From NCBI GenBank assembly GCA_964454975.1, contig CAYVVD010000019.1, positions 1 to 64,000 of the forward strand: DNA of 64,000 nt, read 5' to 3'. Shown here in pieces: positions 1-8,415 of the stretch. The stretch comes from CAYVVD01 sp964454975 (GTDB lineage Bacteria; Bacteroidota; Ignavibacteria; Kapaibacteriales; UBA2268). Position 1 is the first letter of the stretch; each line of letters starts with the position of its first letter. The notes below the pieces were generated by a model. It did no database searches. It saw only the letters and a list, made by a program, of their open reading frames with translations, and had not been told where the DNA came from. Made by a program: the position numbers and the translations under genes.

Positions 1-394
1 GGTTGAAAGCTCCAATCGGAACAACCAGCACGCCACCCCGCACCACAAGTTCCTGGGCGATTTCAAAATCAATCTGGGCGGTTTCGAGGGCAATTTCTTC
101 GGTTCCGTGCTCAAACTCCAGCTCAGCAAGAAAGCGCACACGTGGAATGATTGTCGAGTACATGAATATATTGAAGCGGCGCATTTCCATAGAAAAGCCT
201 TCAGTAACGCCGTCCTCAACAAAATAATTGGTATTTCCTTCCAAGTAACCGCCCACAGCAACAGTAGATGCCGTAAGCCTGTTTATAAAGGGCCTTTCGT
301 ATATCGCGTCCTGGACTGATGATGAATCGGTTTCGGCAGTCAGGCAGATGCTGCCGCTAATAAAAAACAAAATTATTATTTTCATTCCTTTCAT
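1..394 (-). CDS. Porin-like outer-membrane beta-barrel protein (N-terminal part, cut by window edge)
   Basis: About 131 codons are visible, starting MKGMKIIILFF; a second ATG lies at 385. A hydrophobic signal peptide ends near LTAETDSS. The mature part has alternating hydrophobic/polar strands (RVRFLAELEFEHG, then TAQIDFEIAQELVVRGGVLV and PIGAFN). That pattern resembles the OprO/OprP-like porin family of Bacteroidota, where a strand ending in VPxGxFN follows an ELEFEHG strand. The gene starts 14 nt after the Rieske gene stops on the same strand, so it is probably the third gene of the di-heme oxidoreductase/Rieske operon. The C-terminus lies outside the window. The family call is by eye; outer-membrane location is fairly secure. 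Confidence 0.6.
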   Translation of the reverse strand, partial: MKGMKIIILFFISGSICLTAETDSSSVQDAIYERPFINRLTASTVAVGGYLEGNTNYFVEDGVTEGFSMEMRRFNIFMYSTIIPRVRFLAELEFEHGTEEIALETAQIDFEIAQELVVRGGVLVVPIGAFN

Positions 395-408
395 ATTTCA
401 CCGTTGAT

Positions 409-834
409 TTATTCGATGTGTATATAGATGTTCTTCTCGTCAGTTGTGACTTTAAACTTGTACAAGTCTTCTTCAGCAGGCGAAACAAGTACCTTGCCTG
501 TATTTGAAAATTCACTGTCGTGGCATGGACAAACCAGTATATCTCCAACAGGATTCAGCTCGCATCTTTTGTGAGTACATTCCATCAGGACAGCGGTGTA
601 ATGGTCATTTCCGAGCTTAGCTACATAAACAGGAGTTGGCAGCATCAAGTGCTTTACCATTGCATAAGGCACCCCGGCAATATCTTCCTTGCTGACAACA
701 AACTTTTTGCCGGATTCTTTATAGGATACAAATTTAGAGCTGCAACTGTTTAATACTGCAAGTCCGCCGCCAAGCAATAAACCGGCTGACAAAATCCCTG
801 ATGATTTAATAAAATTCCTTTTGTCCGGTTCCAT
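409..834 (-). CDS. Rieske [2Fe-2S] domain protein, exported
   Basis: This 141-residue protein carries a Rieske cluster-binding pattern: CTH at about residues 84-86 and CPCH at about 102-105, giving the two Cys and two His ligands. The N-terminus resembles a Tat signal (KRNFIK followed by a Gly/Leu-rich stretch) and ends at LNSC, a plausible lipobox, so it is probably a periplasm-facing lipoprotein. The Tat motif has Lys-Arg rather than Arg-Arg, which is tolerated but weaker. It sits between a di-heme oxidoreductase (upstream) and a porin-like gene (downstream) on one strand. No cytochrome b gene is adjacent, so it is not an obvious bc1/b6f subunit. Electron transfer is inferred from the fold; partner and substrate are unknown. 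Confidence 0.8.
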   Translation of the reverse strand: MEPDKRNFIKSSGILSAGLLLGGGLAVLNSCSSKFVSYKESGKKFVVSKEDIAGVPYAMVKHLMLPTPVYVAKLGNDHYTAVLMECTHKRCELNPVGDILVCPCHDSEFSNTGKVLVSPAEEDLYKFKVTTDEKNIYIHIE

Positions 835-942
835 ATTATTCCTGCTGTGATTTACTGTAGATTATATTAAACTCTGAAATTTTTTGTGGCAAGTCCATCT
901 CTACGTGCAAACCTTCTCAGAGTTAGCAATGAGATCGCCAAT

Positions 943-2163
943 TTACAATGATTTCAGGAATTTTATAAGCTGAGTTTTTTCATTTGCTGACAAAGCCCTG
1001 AATTTTTCGCGGCTTGTTGCTCCTTCACCACCATGATACTCAATTGCTTCTTCTAATGTTGTTGCCCTGCCGTCATGGAGAAAGAATGTCTGCCCGCCTT
1101 GGGAATCCTCAGCAAGGCCAATACCCCACAAAGGAGCAGTGCGCCATTCAGAAGTTAGAGCTGAACCCTCTGTATAACCGTCGTCAAGCTCCGACCCCAT
1201 GTCGTGCATAAGCAAATCAGTGTAAGGATAAAACTCTTTCCTGTCCAGCGCAGCTACATCAGAAGGGCCTGTCATCATAACAGGTGTGTGGCAGCCGTCG
1301 CATCCAATCTTGCTAAACAACTGTTCACCTGCTTTTACATCAGGATTATTTTCATCCCTGCGCGTCGGAGCTTTCAATGTACGTACATAAAATACAACGT
1401 TATTAACAATAAAAGTTCCCACTTCCGGACTATCCACGTTATCGCCGGACTGTAAACCGGATTTGTAATTGCGAGGGTCGTGCGGGCGAAATTCACTCGT
1501 AATGCCCATGTCCTCGTTGTAAGCATTAACTACCTGGTGGAGCAGGTTGATTGCGCCGGCTTTTTTTCCAAACCTTCCGATATACATACCGTTATTTCCA
1601 ATATTTGAAGGAGAGGGTTGAAAATAGTCCGGTGGGATTAAATAATTTGGAACTCCTGATATACCATCTCCATCTGAATCTTCAGGATCTGCAAGCGATA
1701 GCAGTGCCTCGTCCGGTACCGCCTCGAGAAATCCTAATCCGGTAACAGCCGGAGCCAGAAGCTTTGTTACACCTGTGGCTTCGGCAGGAATTTCTTCCGG
1801 TGGAAATCCTGCAATAGCCCTTCCCTGCAACTGCGGGCCACCTAATTTAAGCAAGTGGTCAAATTGTCCATTATTATCCCTGCCAAATCGTGTCAACATA
1901 GTAAGAGGATGGCCTTTGCCATCACCAACGTGACAGCTTTCACATGATGTACTTACGAATATCGGCCCGAGGCCTTCCGCTGCGCTGAATACCTTCGCAA
2001 ATTCTCCATCACCAATTAAATGTGTTTTCATTTGCTCATTTGTCAAGCCATCCATCGGTTCAGCCAGCACATCTGCTGATTCAGGCGCCGGTGGAAGAAT
2101 TTCCGTACAGGAAACAGCAGCAACAATTACTATTAGTGGAACTAAGTACCTGATAAATCTCAT
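943..2163 (-). CDS. Di-heme oxidoreductase (DHOR, DUF1111 family), lipoprotein
   Basis: This is a 406-residue protein with two c-type heme motifs, CESCH near residue 75 and CDGCH near residue 290. The surrounding text (PIFVSTSCESCH, SDGDGISG, FFLHDGRA) is typical of the di-heme oxidoredictase/DUF1111 family, distantly related to di-heme peroxidases. The N-terminus MRFIRYLVPLIVIV ends at AVSC, a good lipobox, so it should be an exported lipoprotein. In Bacteroidota, members often occur in iron-related loci beside imelysins; no imelysin is seen here. The gene is preceded by a TAnnTTTG promoter element and two TTAGG/CCTAA inverted repeats and followed by Rieske and porin genes. The exact redox substrate is not established. 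Confidence 0.87.
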   Translation of the reverse strand: MRFIRYLVPLIVIVAAVSCTEILPPAPESADVLAEPMDGLTNEQMKTHLIGDGEFAKVFSAAEGLGPIFVSTSCESCHVGDGKGHPLTMLTRFGRDNNGQFDHLLKLGGPQLQGRAIAGFPPEEIPAEATGVTKLLAPAVTGLGFLEAVPDEALLSLADPEDSDGDGISGVPNYLIPPDYFQPSPSNIGNNGMYIGRFGKKAGAINLLHQVVNAYNEDMGITSEFRPHDPRNYKSGLQSGDNVDSPEVGTFIVNNVVFYVRTLKAPTRRDENNPDVKAGEQLFSKIGCDGCHTPVMMTGPSDVAALDRKEFYPYTDLLMHDMGSELDDGYTEGSALTSEWRTAPLWGIGLAEDSQGGQTFFLHDGRATTLEEAIEYHGGEGATSREKFRALSANEKTQLIKFLKSL

Positions 2164-2212
2164 ATTTTACTCCATAATCTACTGAGAAACTGATTTCTTA
2201 ATCTCAATGAAG

Positions 2213-2266
2213 CAAAAATAATAAAATAAGTTAGGGTTGCCTAATTATTATATTAGGCATAACTAA
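2213..2266 (-). promoter_or_regulatory. Promoter of the DHOR operon with two DtxR/MntR-like inverted repeats
   Basis: On the minus strand a TATTTTTG element (2213-2220) matches the Bacteroidetes -7 consensus TAnnTTTG. Ten bases upstream lies TTAGG-GTTG-CCTAA (2231-2244, perfect 5-bp arms). A second copy, TTAGG-CATA-ACTAA (2253-2266, one arm mismatch), starts 22 bp further on, about two helical turns. An overlapping perfect 8-bp inverted repeat (TGCCTAAT / ATTAGGCA) joins them. The half-sites resemble DtxR/IdeR/MntR boxes, which suggests metal-dependent repression. The regulator itself is not in the window. Confidence 0.55.
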
Positions 2267-2269
2267 ATA

Positions 2270-3142
2270 TTAAAATTCATATTTCAAGGAAATCGCCAGG
2301 CTCCTGAAAGAGAGAGGCTTCTCGGAATCTATGGGTGTAAAGATATCATTCGAGCGGAGATTATAAATGAGCGCGTTTATCGCGGTTTGGTAAATAATAT
2401 ATAGAAGAGGATAATCGCCTTCGTAGTCTTCGGCGATTTCTTCTGACAGGAATTTGTGCCAGTTTAGCAGAGCTGTTTCAAGCAAAAAACCGGGTAACCA
2501 GTTGCCAAATCGCCAGTCAGGTACTGAGTGCAGATGATTGTATGATATTCCGGCATTCAAAAAATCGAACAGCTTCAATTCGGTGGAAAATTCGTATCCC
2601 ATACCAAATTTAATTGTTTCATCGTATATTTCGAATTCATTGCGCTCTTCTACCTCCCAGGGGACTACCTCAAAATCTGTTCTTGTCCAGGCAAAGTAGT
2701 TCGACGTCGTGATATTGAAATCAGGAGAATCATAATTAACAAATTCCCACCCGCTGCCATAACCCAGCGAGAACGTCCAGGAATCTATAGTGAAGTAGTC
2801 AGTTTCTATATTTTTGGGACGGAAATGGGAAGAAGTGTTTTTAAAAGATGTGAATTGCTCAGAATAATGCCATGCACTGTCCGCTCCTGGATAAAGAAGT
2901 TTCTGGATAAAGCCGTATGTAATCCGGGTATCAAAGGCAATTGACAGGTCAGACTTTACAATATTATCATTGAATACAGCCCAGTTTGGGCCGTAATTAA
3001 TCTCAAGGAAATACCTATTTACTTGCTTAATTACTTTAGGCCTGAGGCTTTCAAGAAATTCATCAGTTGGCGGTTTAGCTGTTACTAATCCTGAATTCAA
3101 AAGAAGAAGGAAGCTAAGAATTATATTTATTTCTCTCATCAT
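2270..3142 (-). CDS. Putative outer-membrane beta-barrel protein, unknown function
   Basis: I do not recognise a family. The 290-residue product has a signal peptide (MMREINIILSFLLLL to about VTA). The body has many amphipathic aromatic-rich stretches (YFTIDSWTFSLGYGSGW, TIKFGMGYEF, LNAGISYNHL) and a C-terminal Phe after SLAISLKYEF, the classic ending of an outer-membrane barrel. It starts six bases after the engB stop, so it is probably co-transcribed with rmuC and engB, although no functional link is obvious. The start is the first of two adjacent ATG codons. Confidence 0.6.
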   Translation of the reverse strand: MMREINIILSFLLLLNSGLVTAKPPTDEFLESLRPKVIKQVNRYFLEINYGPNWAVFNDNIVKSDLSIAFDTRITYGFIQKLLYPGADSAWHYSEQFTSFKNTSSHFRPKNIETDYFTIDSWTFSLGYGSGWEFVNYDSPDFNITTSNYFAWTRTDFEVVPWEVEERNEFEIYDETIKFGMGYEFSTELKLFDFLNAGISYNHLHSVPDWRFGNWLPGFLLETALLNWHKFLSEEIAEDYEGDYPLLYIIYQTAINALIYNLRSNDIFTPIDSEKPLSFRSLAISLKYEF

Positions 3143-3148
3143 TTAGAA

Positions 3149-3739
3149 TCAGGCACTGGCAATTCTTTGAATTATTGCCTGGAGTTCCTTTCTTCCCTCC
3201 CCAGTTACTGAAGAAAATGGCAGAGTTTCCGTGCAATATTTGCATAGCTTTACGAGGTTACTTACTTGCTCAATCCTTTCAGCTTTTAGTTTATCAGAAA
3301 TCTTGTCACATTTAGTAAGAATCACCATGAATTCACGCTTGTGGTTTTCCAGCCACTCAATTAGCGACAAGTCGACAGCTGTAGGATCATGCCTGCTGTC
3401 CACAAGCGAACACGCCAGAACAAGATCCTTTCTTTTCTCAAGGTATTCGAAGTTCAGCTTTGTCCATTTTTCACTGAAAGCCTTGCCGACAGCAGCATAG
3501 CCAAATCCCGGCATATCCACAAGCATCCATTTACCTTCAATATTGAAAAAATTTATTTCGCGGGTTTTTCCAGGTGTAGAGCTTGTGCGGGCGAGATTTT
3601 TTCTGTTTACTATAGTATTGATTAGCGAAGATTTGCCCACATTTGACCTGCCTGCAAAAGCAATTTCCGGAATGTCTGGCTCGGGGAAATCAATTACTGA
3701 AACAGCACCTTTTACAAACTCAGCATTATAAGTTTTCAT
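3149..3739 (-). CDS. engB: Ribosome biogenesis GTPase EngB/YsxC/YihA
   Basis: This 196-residue TRAFAC-class GTPase has G1 GRSNVGKSSL near residue 30, G2 around the TPGKTREIN segment, G3 DMPGFGYA and G4 TKCDK. The GRSNVGKSSLIN plus TPGKT combination is diagnostic of EngB, which assists late assembly of the large ribosomal subunit. Its length matches the family (about 195-210). The start codon overlaps the end of rmuC by four bases (ATGA type), so translation is probably coupled. Confidence is high on function; coupling is inferred from the overlap. Confidence 0.96.
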   Translation of the reverse strand: MKTYNAEFVKGAVSVIDFPEPDIPEIAFAGRSNVGKSSLINTIVNRKNLARTSSTPGKTREINFFNIEGKWMLVDMPGFGYAAVGKAFSEKWTKLNFEYLEKRKDLVLACSLVDSRHDPTAVDLSLIEWLENHKREFMVILTKCDKISDKLKAERIEQVSNLVKLCKYCTETLPFSSVTGEGRKELQAIIQRIASA

Positions 3740-5070
3740 TCTTCTTTCTCATCAGTGTCTTCATTATCACCAATTAATCCAACAACTCCTTCATCATCAA
3801 GGGATTCAATCTGCCTCAGTTTACGGTTAATAGCCCTTGTTCTTGTCCCAACAAGTTTGTCAATGTCCTCGCCTGCTTTTGCTATATTTTTCTTGGCAGT
3901 CTCAAGTGCATTCCCAAAATTTTCAAATTCAGCCTTTACGGCACCCAGTACCTGCCATACTTCGCTGCTCCTCTTTTCAATTGCAAGCGTCCTGAAGCCA
4001 ATCTGCAGGCTGCTAAGGAGCGCTGTTAATGTAGTCGGGCCGGTAATCACAATTTTTTGTTTTCTTCGAATGCTTTCAAAAAGCCCGGCATCGCGCAAAA
4101 CCTCTGCAAACAAACCTTCAGTCGGGAGGAACATAATCGCGAAATCTGTTGTGTTCGGAGGGCTGATATATTTAGAACTGATATCCTGGGCAAACTTTGT
4201 TATCTGCGAATTTAATACCCGCCGTTTTGCGGAAATGTTTTCCTTATCCCCTTCATCATAAGCTTCGATTAGCTGGTTGTAGCTTTCAAGCGGAAATTTA
4301 GAATCAATAGGAAGATAGACCGGGTTTTCATCATCTTTTCCGGGTAGCTTAATAGCGTATTCAACAAATCCGAGTGAGTTTTCAACCGGCTTGTAGTTAC
4401 TGATGTACTGGCTTGGCGTAAGAATCTCGGTAATAAGATTGTCGAGCTGGATTTCCCCGATTATTCCTTTAGTTTTTACATTAGTTAGAGCTTTTTTTAG
4501 TCCTCCTACATCAGCAGCTAACTCCCGCATCTCGCCGAGTCCTTTTTGAACATTCTCCAGGTTTTCGGATACCCTTTTGAATGACATTTCAAGTTTCTTC
4601 TCAAGTGCGTCCTGAAGCTTTTCATTTACGGTTTCGCGCATTTTGTCTAACTGGCCGGAGCTGTCAAGCCTGATTTCCTCCAATTTCTTTTCTACCACTT
4701 CCCGCATTTTGTCCAAGCCGTCTTCGTTTTTCTGAGTAAGCTCATTAATTCTTTTCGAAAATTCCTCGAGCCTCTCCTTTTGAACGTCAGAAATATCGCT
4801 TATTCTCTGGGACACCTGCCTCGAAAATGAATCAAAGGATTTACCCAGTTCATCCCTGTTTTCGCGGGATATGCTAAGCACTTCTTCGCGGTTCTTGGAA
4901 AAATCATCCTTCTGCCCGCTTTCGAGTTTTGCAAAGAGTGTCTTCAGCTCGCTGATATTCTCTTCCGCCTGCTTAAAACCATTGTCACGTTTTCGCGTAA
5001 ACAAAATTAAAAGTATAATAAATGCTAATATCTGGAGTGTAACCAGTATGATAAGGAGTGTGTCGGACAT
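3736..5070 (-). CDS. rmuC: DNA recombination protein RmuC
   Basis: This 444-residue protein has an N-terminal transmembrane segment (TLLIILVTLQILAFIILLIL), a long coiled coil of about 160 residues rich in E, K and Q, then the RmuC domain. Within the domain, KGIIGEIQLDNLI, YLPIDSKFPLESYNQLIEA and FAIMFLPTEGLFAEVLR are the family's conserved blocks. The fold is related to restriction-type nucleases, and RmuC limits recombination at inverted repeats in E. coli. Length and order are normal. It heads a run with engB and the 2270-3142 gene, divergent from cysS across about 120 bp. Confidence 0.93.
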   Translation of the reverse strand: MSDTLLIILVTLQILAFIILLILFTRKRDNGFKQAEENISELKTLFAKLESGQKDDFSKNREEVLSISRENRDELGKSFDSFSRQVSQRISDISDVQKERLEEFSKRINELTQKNEDGLDKMREVVEKKLEEIRLDSSGQLDKMRETVNEKLQDALEKKLEMSFKRVSENLENVQKGLGEMRELAADVGGLKKALTNVKTKGIIGEIQLDNLITEILTPSQYISNYKPVENSLGFVEYAIKLPGKDDENPVYLPIDSKFPLESYNQLIEAYDEGDKENISAKRRVLNSQITKFAQDISSKYISPPNTTDFAIMFLPTEGLFAEVLRDAGLFESIRRKQKIVITGPTTLTALLSSLQIGFRTLAIEKRSSEVWQVLGAVKAEFENFGNALETAKKNIAKAGEDIDKLVGTRTRAINRKLRQIESLDDEGVVGLIGDNEDTDEKEE

Positions 5071-5192
5071 AATAGTACTTAAGTTAAACCTAAAATTTGC
5101 TTAATGAAAATAATTTATCAAATTGCACAGACTGCTAAATTAAAAATTATCCTATATTATTTTTTTTCTTTTAACACTTAATATGAGTAATC

Positions 5193-6650
5193 ATGAAAAT
5201 CAGGCTTTTTAATTCACTAACCAGGAAGGTAGAGGACTTCAGACCGGTTGATGACAACCTGGTAAGAATCTATTCATGCGGCCCTACTGTTTACAACTAT
5301 GCACACATTGGTAATATGCGCGCTTTCCTGTTTGCAGACCTTCTTCAAAGAGTAATCCGAATTGTTGGCGGATATGATGTACGCTGGGTGATGAATATTA
5401 CTAACATAGATGACAAAACAATTCGCGGCAGCTCATTCAACAGCCCTGCATGGCTTACTGAAATGGGCAGGCAAACCAAAGACCCCAAGGAGAACCTCAG
5501 GCTGTTTACCGAATATTATGAGAATGAATTTATCAGCGATATTAAAAAGCTTGGTGTTAAAACTGAGGACTTCTTTGCCCTCCCTCGCGCAACAGACTTT
5601 ATTCCTCACATACAGGAATTAATTAAAAAGATCTATGACAACGGATACGCTTACGTATCTGATGGTTCGGTCTATTTCGATGTATCAAAATGGCGCCAGA
5701 CGGACCTCTACGGCAAACTTCACAAAATTGATTTTGAAAATTTCAGGCATGGTGTAAGGATTGATGCTGACCAGTATGACAGGGAGCAGGTAAGCGATTT
5801 TGTGCTCTGGAAGGCTAAAAAAGAAAATGAACCATCATGGGACTACCTGCTTGACAGCATGAATTGCGATGGCCGGCCGGGCTGGCATATAGAATGCTCT
5901 ACAATGGAATATGAAATGCTTGGTTTGCCTTTCGATATTCATACAGGTGGCATAGACCTGAAATTCCCTCATCACGAGGATGAAATTGCACAGAGCAAAG
6001 CCGGCTACGGCAAGGAGCCTACTGTTTATTGGTGCCACAATGAATTTCTCGAGGTCGAGGGCGAGAAAATGAGTAAATCTCGTGGAAACTTTTACACATT
6101 GCGTGACCTGCTGCATAAATATATTGACCCGCTTGACTTGCGCTATTCTATGCTTGCATCACATTACGGTTCGATTTTCAACTTCACTTTTGACGGCTTG
6201 AAATCTGCAACAAAAGCACGCGCACGGATTCAGGAATATATTTACCAGCTCTTTGATAAAAAGCATGGTTCATCGCATTACGATGTGAATATGCTGAAGG
6301 ATAAAGTATTTGCAGAATTGGCAAATGACCTGCACACACCTAAAGCGCTTGCACATCTTTTCACATTTATAAATGAGAATCAGCCTGAGAAATTAGCCTC
6401 GGAAACAAAGCAAGAATTAATTGAATTTTTTGAATCGCTAAATCATATTTTTGAAGTTTGGGATATTGAAGCGAAATCGAAGGTAGCCAATAACATACCG
6501 CACAAAATAAAGGAACTTGCGGACAGAAGAATCGAAGCGAAAAAAGCCCGGAACTGGGAATTAGCAGATGAAATCCGTGATGAAATTCTTAATTCGGGAT
6601 TCGTTATCAAAGATACAAAAGACTCCTATATCCTGGAAAAGAAGAAATAA
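5193..6650 (+). CDS. cysS: Cysteinyl-tRNA synthetase
   Basis: This 485-residue class I synthetase charges tRNA-Cys. The HIGH-type motif appears as YAHIGNMRAF within CGPTVYNYAHIGN near residue 30, and KMSKS near residue 290 (GEKMSKSRGNF). Zinc ligands are the Cys in CGPTVYN, the Cys in WHIECS and the HHEDE pair (GGIDLKFPHHEDEIAQS). The C-terminal part includes the DALR-like helical region. Length is normal for bacteria. It is followed four bases later by the DUF2520 dehydrogenase gene, probably as one transcript. A tRNA-Cys gene lies elsewhere in the window (52284-52354). Confidence 0.97.
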   Translation: MKIRLFNSLTRKVEDFRPVDDNLVRIYSCGPTVYNYAHIGNMRAFLFADLLQRVIRIVGGYDVRWVMNITNIDDKTIRGSSFNSPAWLTEMGRQTKDPKENLRLFTEYYENEFISDIKKLGVKTEDFFALPRATDFIPHIQELIKKIYDNGYAYVSDGSVYFDVSKWRQTDLYGKLHKIDFENFRHGVRIDADQYDREQVSDFVLWKAKKENEPSWDYLLDSMNCDGRPGWHIECSTMEYEMLGLPFDIHTGGIDLKFPHHEDEIAQSKAGYGKEPTVYWCHNEFLEVEGEKMSKSRGNFYTLRDLLHKYIDPLDLRYSMLASHYGSIFNFTFDGLKSATKARARIQEYIYQLFDKKHGSSHYDVNMLKDKVFAELANDLHTPKALAHLFTFINENQPEKLASETKQELIEFFESLNHIFEVWDIEAKSKVANNIPHKIKELADRRIEAKKARNWELADEIRDEILNSGFVIKDTKDSYILEKKK

Positions 6651-6654
6651 GCCA

Positions 6655-7482
6655 ATGGAACAATTGAAAGCGGGAATAATCGGCATGGGCAAACTCGGCA
6701 GTGCCCTTCTTCAGGAATATTCCCGGCATTCACTAATTAAGTGGGTTGTTTCAGGCAAATCTAATCTTAATTTACCTGAAGATGTAAAATTTCTTAATCC
6801 CGATAAGCTTCTTCCGGTCAATTCTGTTAATTTCATTTTATTATGTGTGCCGGACAGGTCAATTGAAGAGGTTGCCGAATCCTTTTCAATAAAATACCAC
6901 GACAAACTCAAAGGGAAAACAATAGTCCATTTTTCCGGCGCTCACGGGAGAAAGCTATTAGATTTTGTTGAGAATTATGGAGCTAAGCCTGTTGCTGCCC
7001 ACCCTTACCAGACTTTCTTTTATTATACTGATTCAGTTTTCAGGGATGTCCCCTGGGGAGTTGATGCTGATGAAACTGGCTTTAAACCCATCAGTGAATT
7101 TATTGCTCTTTCAGGTGGTAAAGCCATTAACATTTCACATTTCACCCCCGGGCAAAGGGCTTTATACCACGCATCCGCAGTAGCTGCATCCAATTTCCTT
7201 ACTGCAGTAACAGCACTTGGGGCAGAGTTAGCAATAAATATCGGAATCAGCCCGGATGATTTTTTATCTAAGATTATAATGACAAGCGCTGAGAACACAA
7301 TAAGGAATATATCTGAAGACAGAGGCCCGGCTTTAACCGGCCCGATTGCCAGGGGTGATGAAAATACACTTGGCAGGCATTTAAAAGCAATGGAGAACTA
7401 CCCTGAGTTGTTTTCAGCTTATAAAAAGTATGCAGAAGCTACTACCGGACTGGATAGATATTTCCGAACAAAAGATTCATGA
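6655..7482 (+). CDS. Rossmann-fold dehydrogenase with DUF2520 domain
   Basis: The 275-residue product starts MEQLKAGIIGMGKLGSALL, giving a GxGxxG dinucleotide-binding motif at residues 9-14. The ATG at 6655 is chosen over an in-frame upstream ATG at 6568 because the latter lies inside cysS and adds residues absent from the family. A Rossmann domain (to about residue 130) is followed by the helical DUF2520 domain, with GQRALYHASAVAASNFLTAV and GPALTGPIARGD as conserved blocks. Family members resemble ketopantoate or F420-linked reductases, but the substrate is unknown. The gene lies four bases after cysS. Confidence 0.85.
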   Translation: MEQLKAGIIGMGKLGSALLQEYSRHSLIKWVVSGKSNLNLPEDVKFLNPDKLLPVNSVNFILLCVPDRSIEEVAESFSIKYHDKLKGKTIVHFSGAHGRKLLDFVENYGAKPVAAHPYQTFFYYTDSVFRDVPWGVDADETGFKPISEFIALSGGKAINISHFTPGQRALYHASAVAASNFLTAVTALGAELAINIGISPDDFLSKIIMTSAENTIRNISEDRGPALTGPIARGDENTLGRHLKAMENYPELFSAYKKYAEATTGLDRYFRTKDS

Positions 7483-7489
7483 GAAATAC

Positions 7490-8407
7490 CTAATTAGGAT
7501 TACCTTGTTCCTTCAATTTCCCGCCAAAAATAAACGGAATTAAGACCGGGACCAATGTGATCACCGGGTAAAAACCAATTACCGCATCGTGGAAATTCAG
7601 GAAGCTTGTCAGGTTCATAATTATATTTATAAAAACCATGAAATACCAGAATTCTCTGTCTGATGAAGAAAGCTTCTTGGAGAATAATTTCTTAAAGAAA
7701 ACGGCAATAGCAGATATTATCAGCAGACATGAAGAATAGAATAGAATTACCATCGTTGCTTTATGGCTTGATACTACTTCAAAAGGATTCGGGAAAGTAA
7801 CATCAAATTTCCTCCAGGAATTTAGATGAGTAAGAAAGAAATTTTCGATTGGATTTTCTATAGCATAACAAAGAACAATAAAAACAGCGATCATAGCAGG
7901 TATAAATCCGGAAAGGTAGATAAACGAAGTCTTTAGTGATTCAAATATCCTATTTTTTAATACGGCTATGTCTTGGTACTTTCCAAATTCCATCCAGAAA
8001 AAAAGCTGGAATACGGCGCCAATAATAAAGAGGCCGATAACAGGATTGAATGAAACAAGAGGAGCAGTTAATACACCCACTAATACTGGCCATGCAGACT
8101 TCCTTCTGTGGTAAAACAATAAGATAATGAAAGTTATAATAGAAATAGTCACTGCTGAATACTCAAGATTAACATCAACCGGGTTAATCAGTAAATAGAT
8201 AAAATTGAGAGTTATAAATCCTGTCAGAGCCCATCCATTCTTATAAACCAGTGCTATTGATCTATATATAAAAAGGGCCGCGATGGATTTCAAAAGGATA
8301 GAAAGGTATTCATTAACACTCGAAGGATTCAAAACAACAAATAAAAATAAAAAGCCGCCGAAAAGTACGGCGGCTTCAACTAAAAGCTGTTTAACTCTTT
8401 GGCTCAT
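7490..8407 (-). CDS. Polytopic membrane protein, unknown function
   Basis: This is a 305-residue integral membrane protein with roughly eight to ten hydrophobic helices (for example AAVLFGGFLFLFVVL, SAVTISIITFIILLFYH and VITLVPVLIPFIFGG). I recognise no domain. Conserved-looking polar positions such as NPIENFFLTHLNSW lie in a loop. It begins eight bases after the stop of the cyclophilin gene and probably shares its transcript. It converges on the DUF2520 dehydrogenase with a gap of only seven bases. Topology resembles O-antigen ligase or glycosyltransferase-C type membrane proteins, but nothing specific supports either. Confidence 0.65.
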   Translation of the reverse strand: MSQRVKQLLVEAAVLFGGFLFLFVVLNPSSVNEYLSILLKSIAALFIYRSIALVYKNGWALTGFITLNFIYLLINPVDVNLEYSAVTISIITFIILLFYHRRKSAWPVLVGVLTAPLVSFNPVIGLFIIGAVFQLFFWMEFGKYQDIAVLKNRIFESLKTSFIYLSGFIPAMIAVFIVLCYAIENPIENFFLTHLNSWRKFDVTFPNPFEVVSSHKATMVILFYSSCLLIISAIAVFFKKLFSKKLSSSDREFWYFMVFINIIMNLTSFLNFHDAVIGFYPVITLVPVLIPFIFGGKLKEQGNPN

Positions 8408-8415
8408 TATTGATT

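Noticed and set aside
888..920. CAAACCTTCTCAGAGTT, similar to a dispersed hairpin arm
   Set aside because: Only one arm is present and the match is weak, so no repeat is called.
3755..4261. Open frame of 168 codons on the plus strand
   Set aside because: Antisense to rmuC and low-complexity Ser/Leu-rich, as expected from the reverse complement of a coiled coil.
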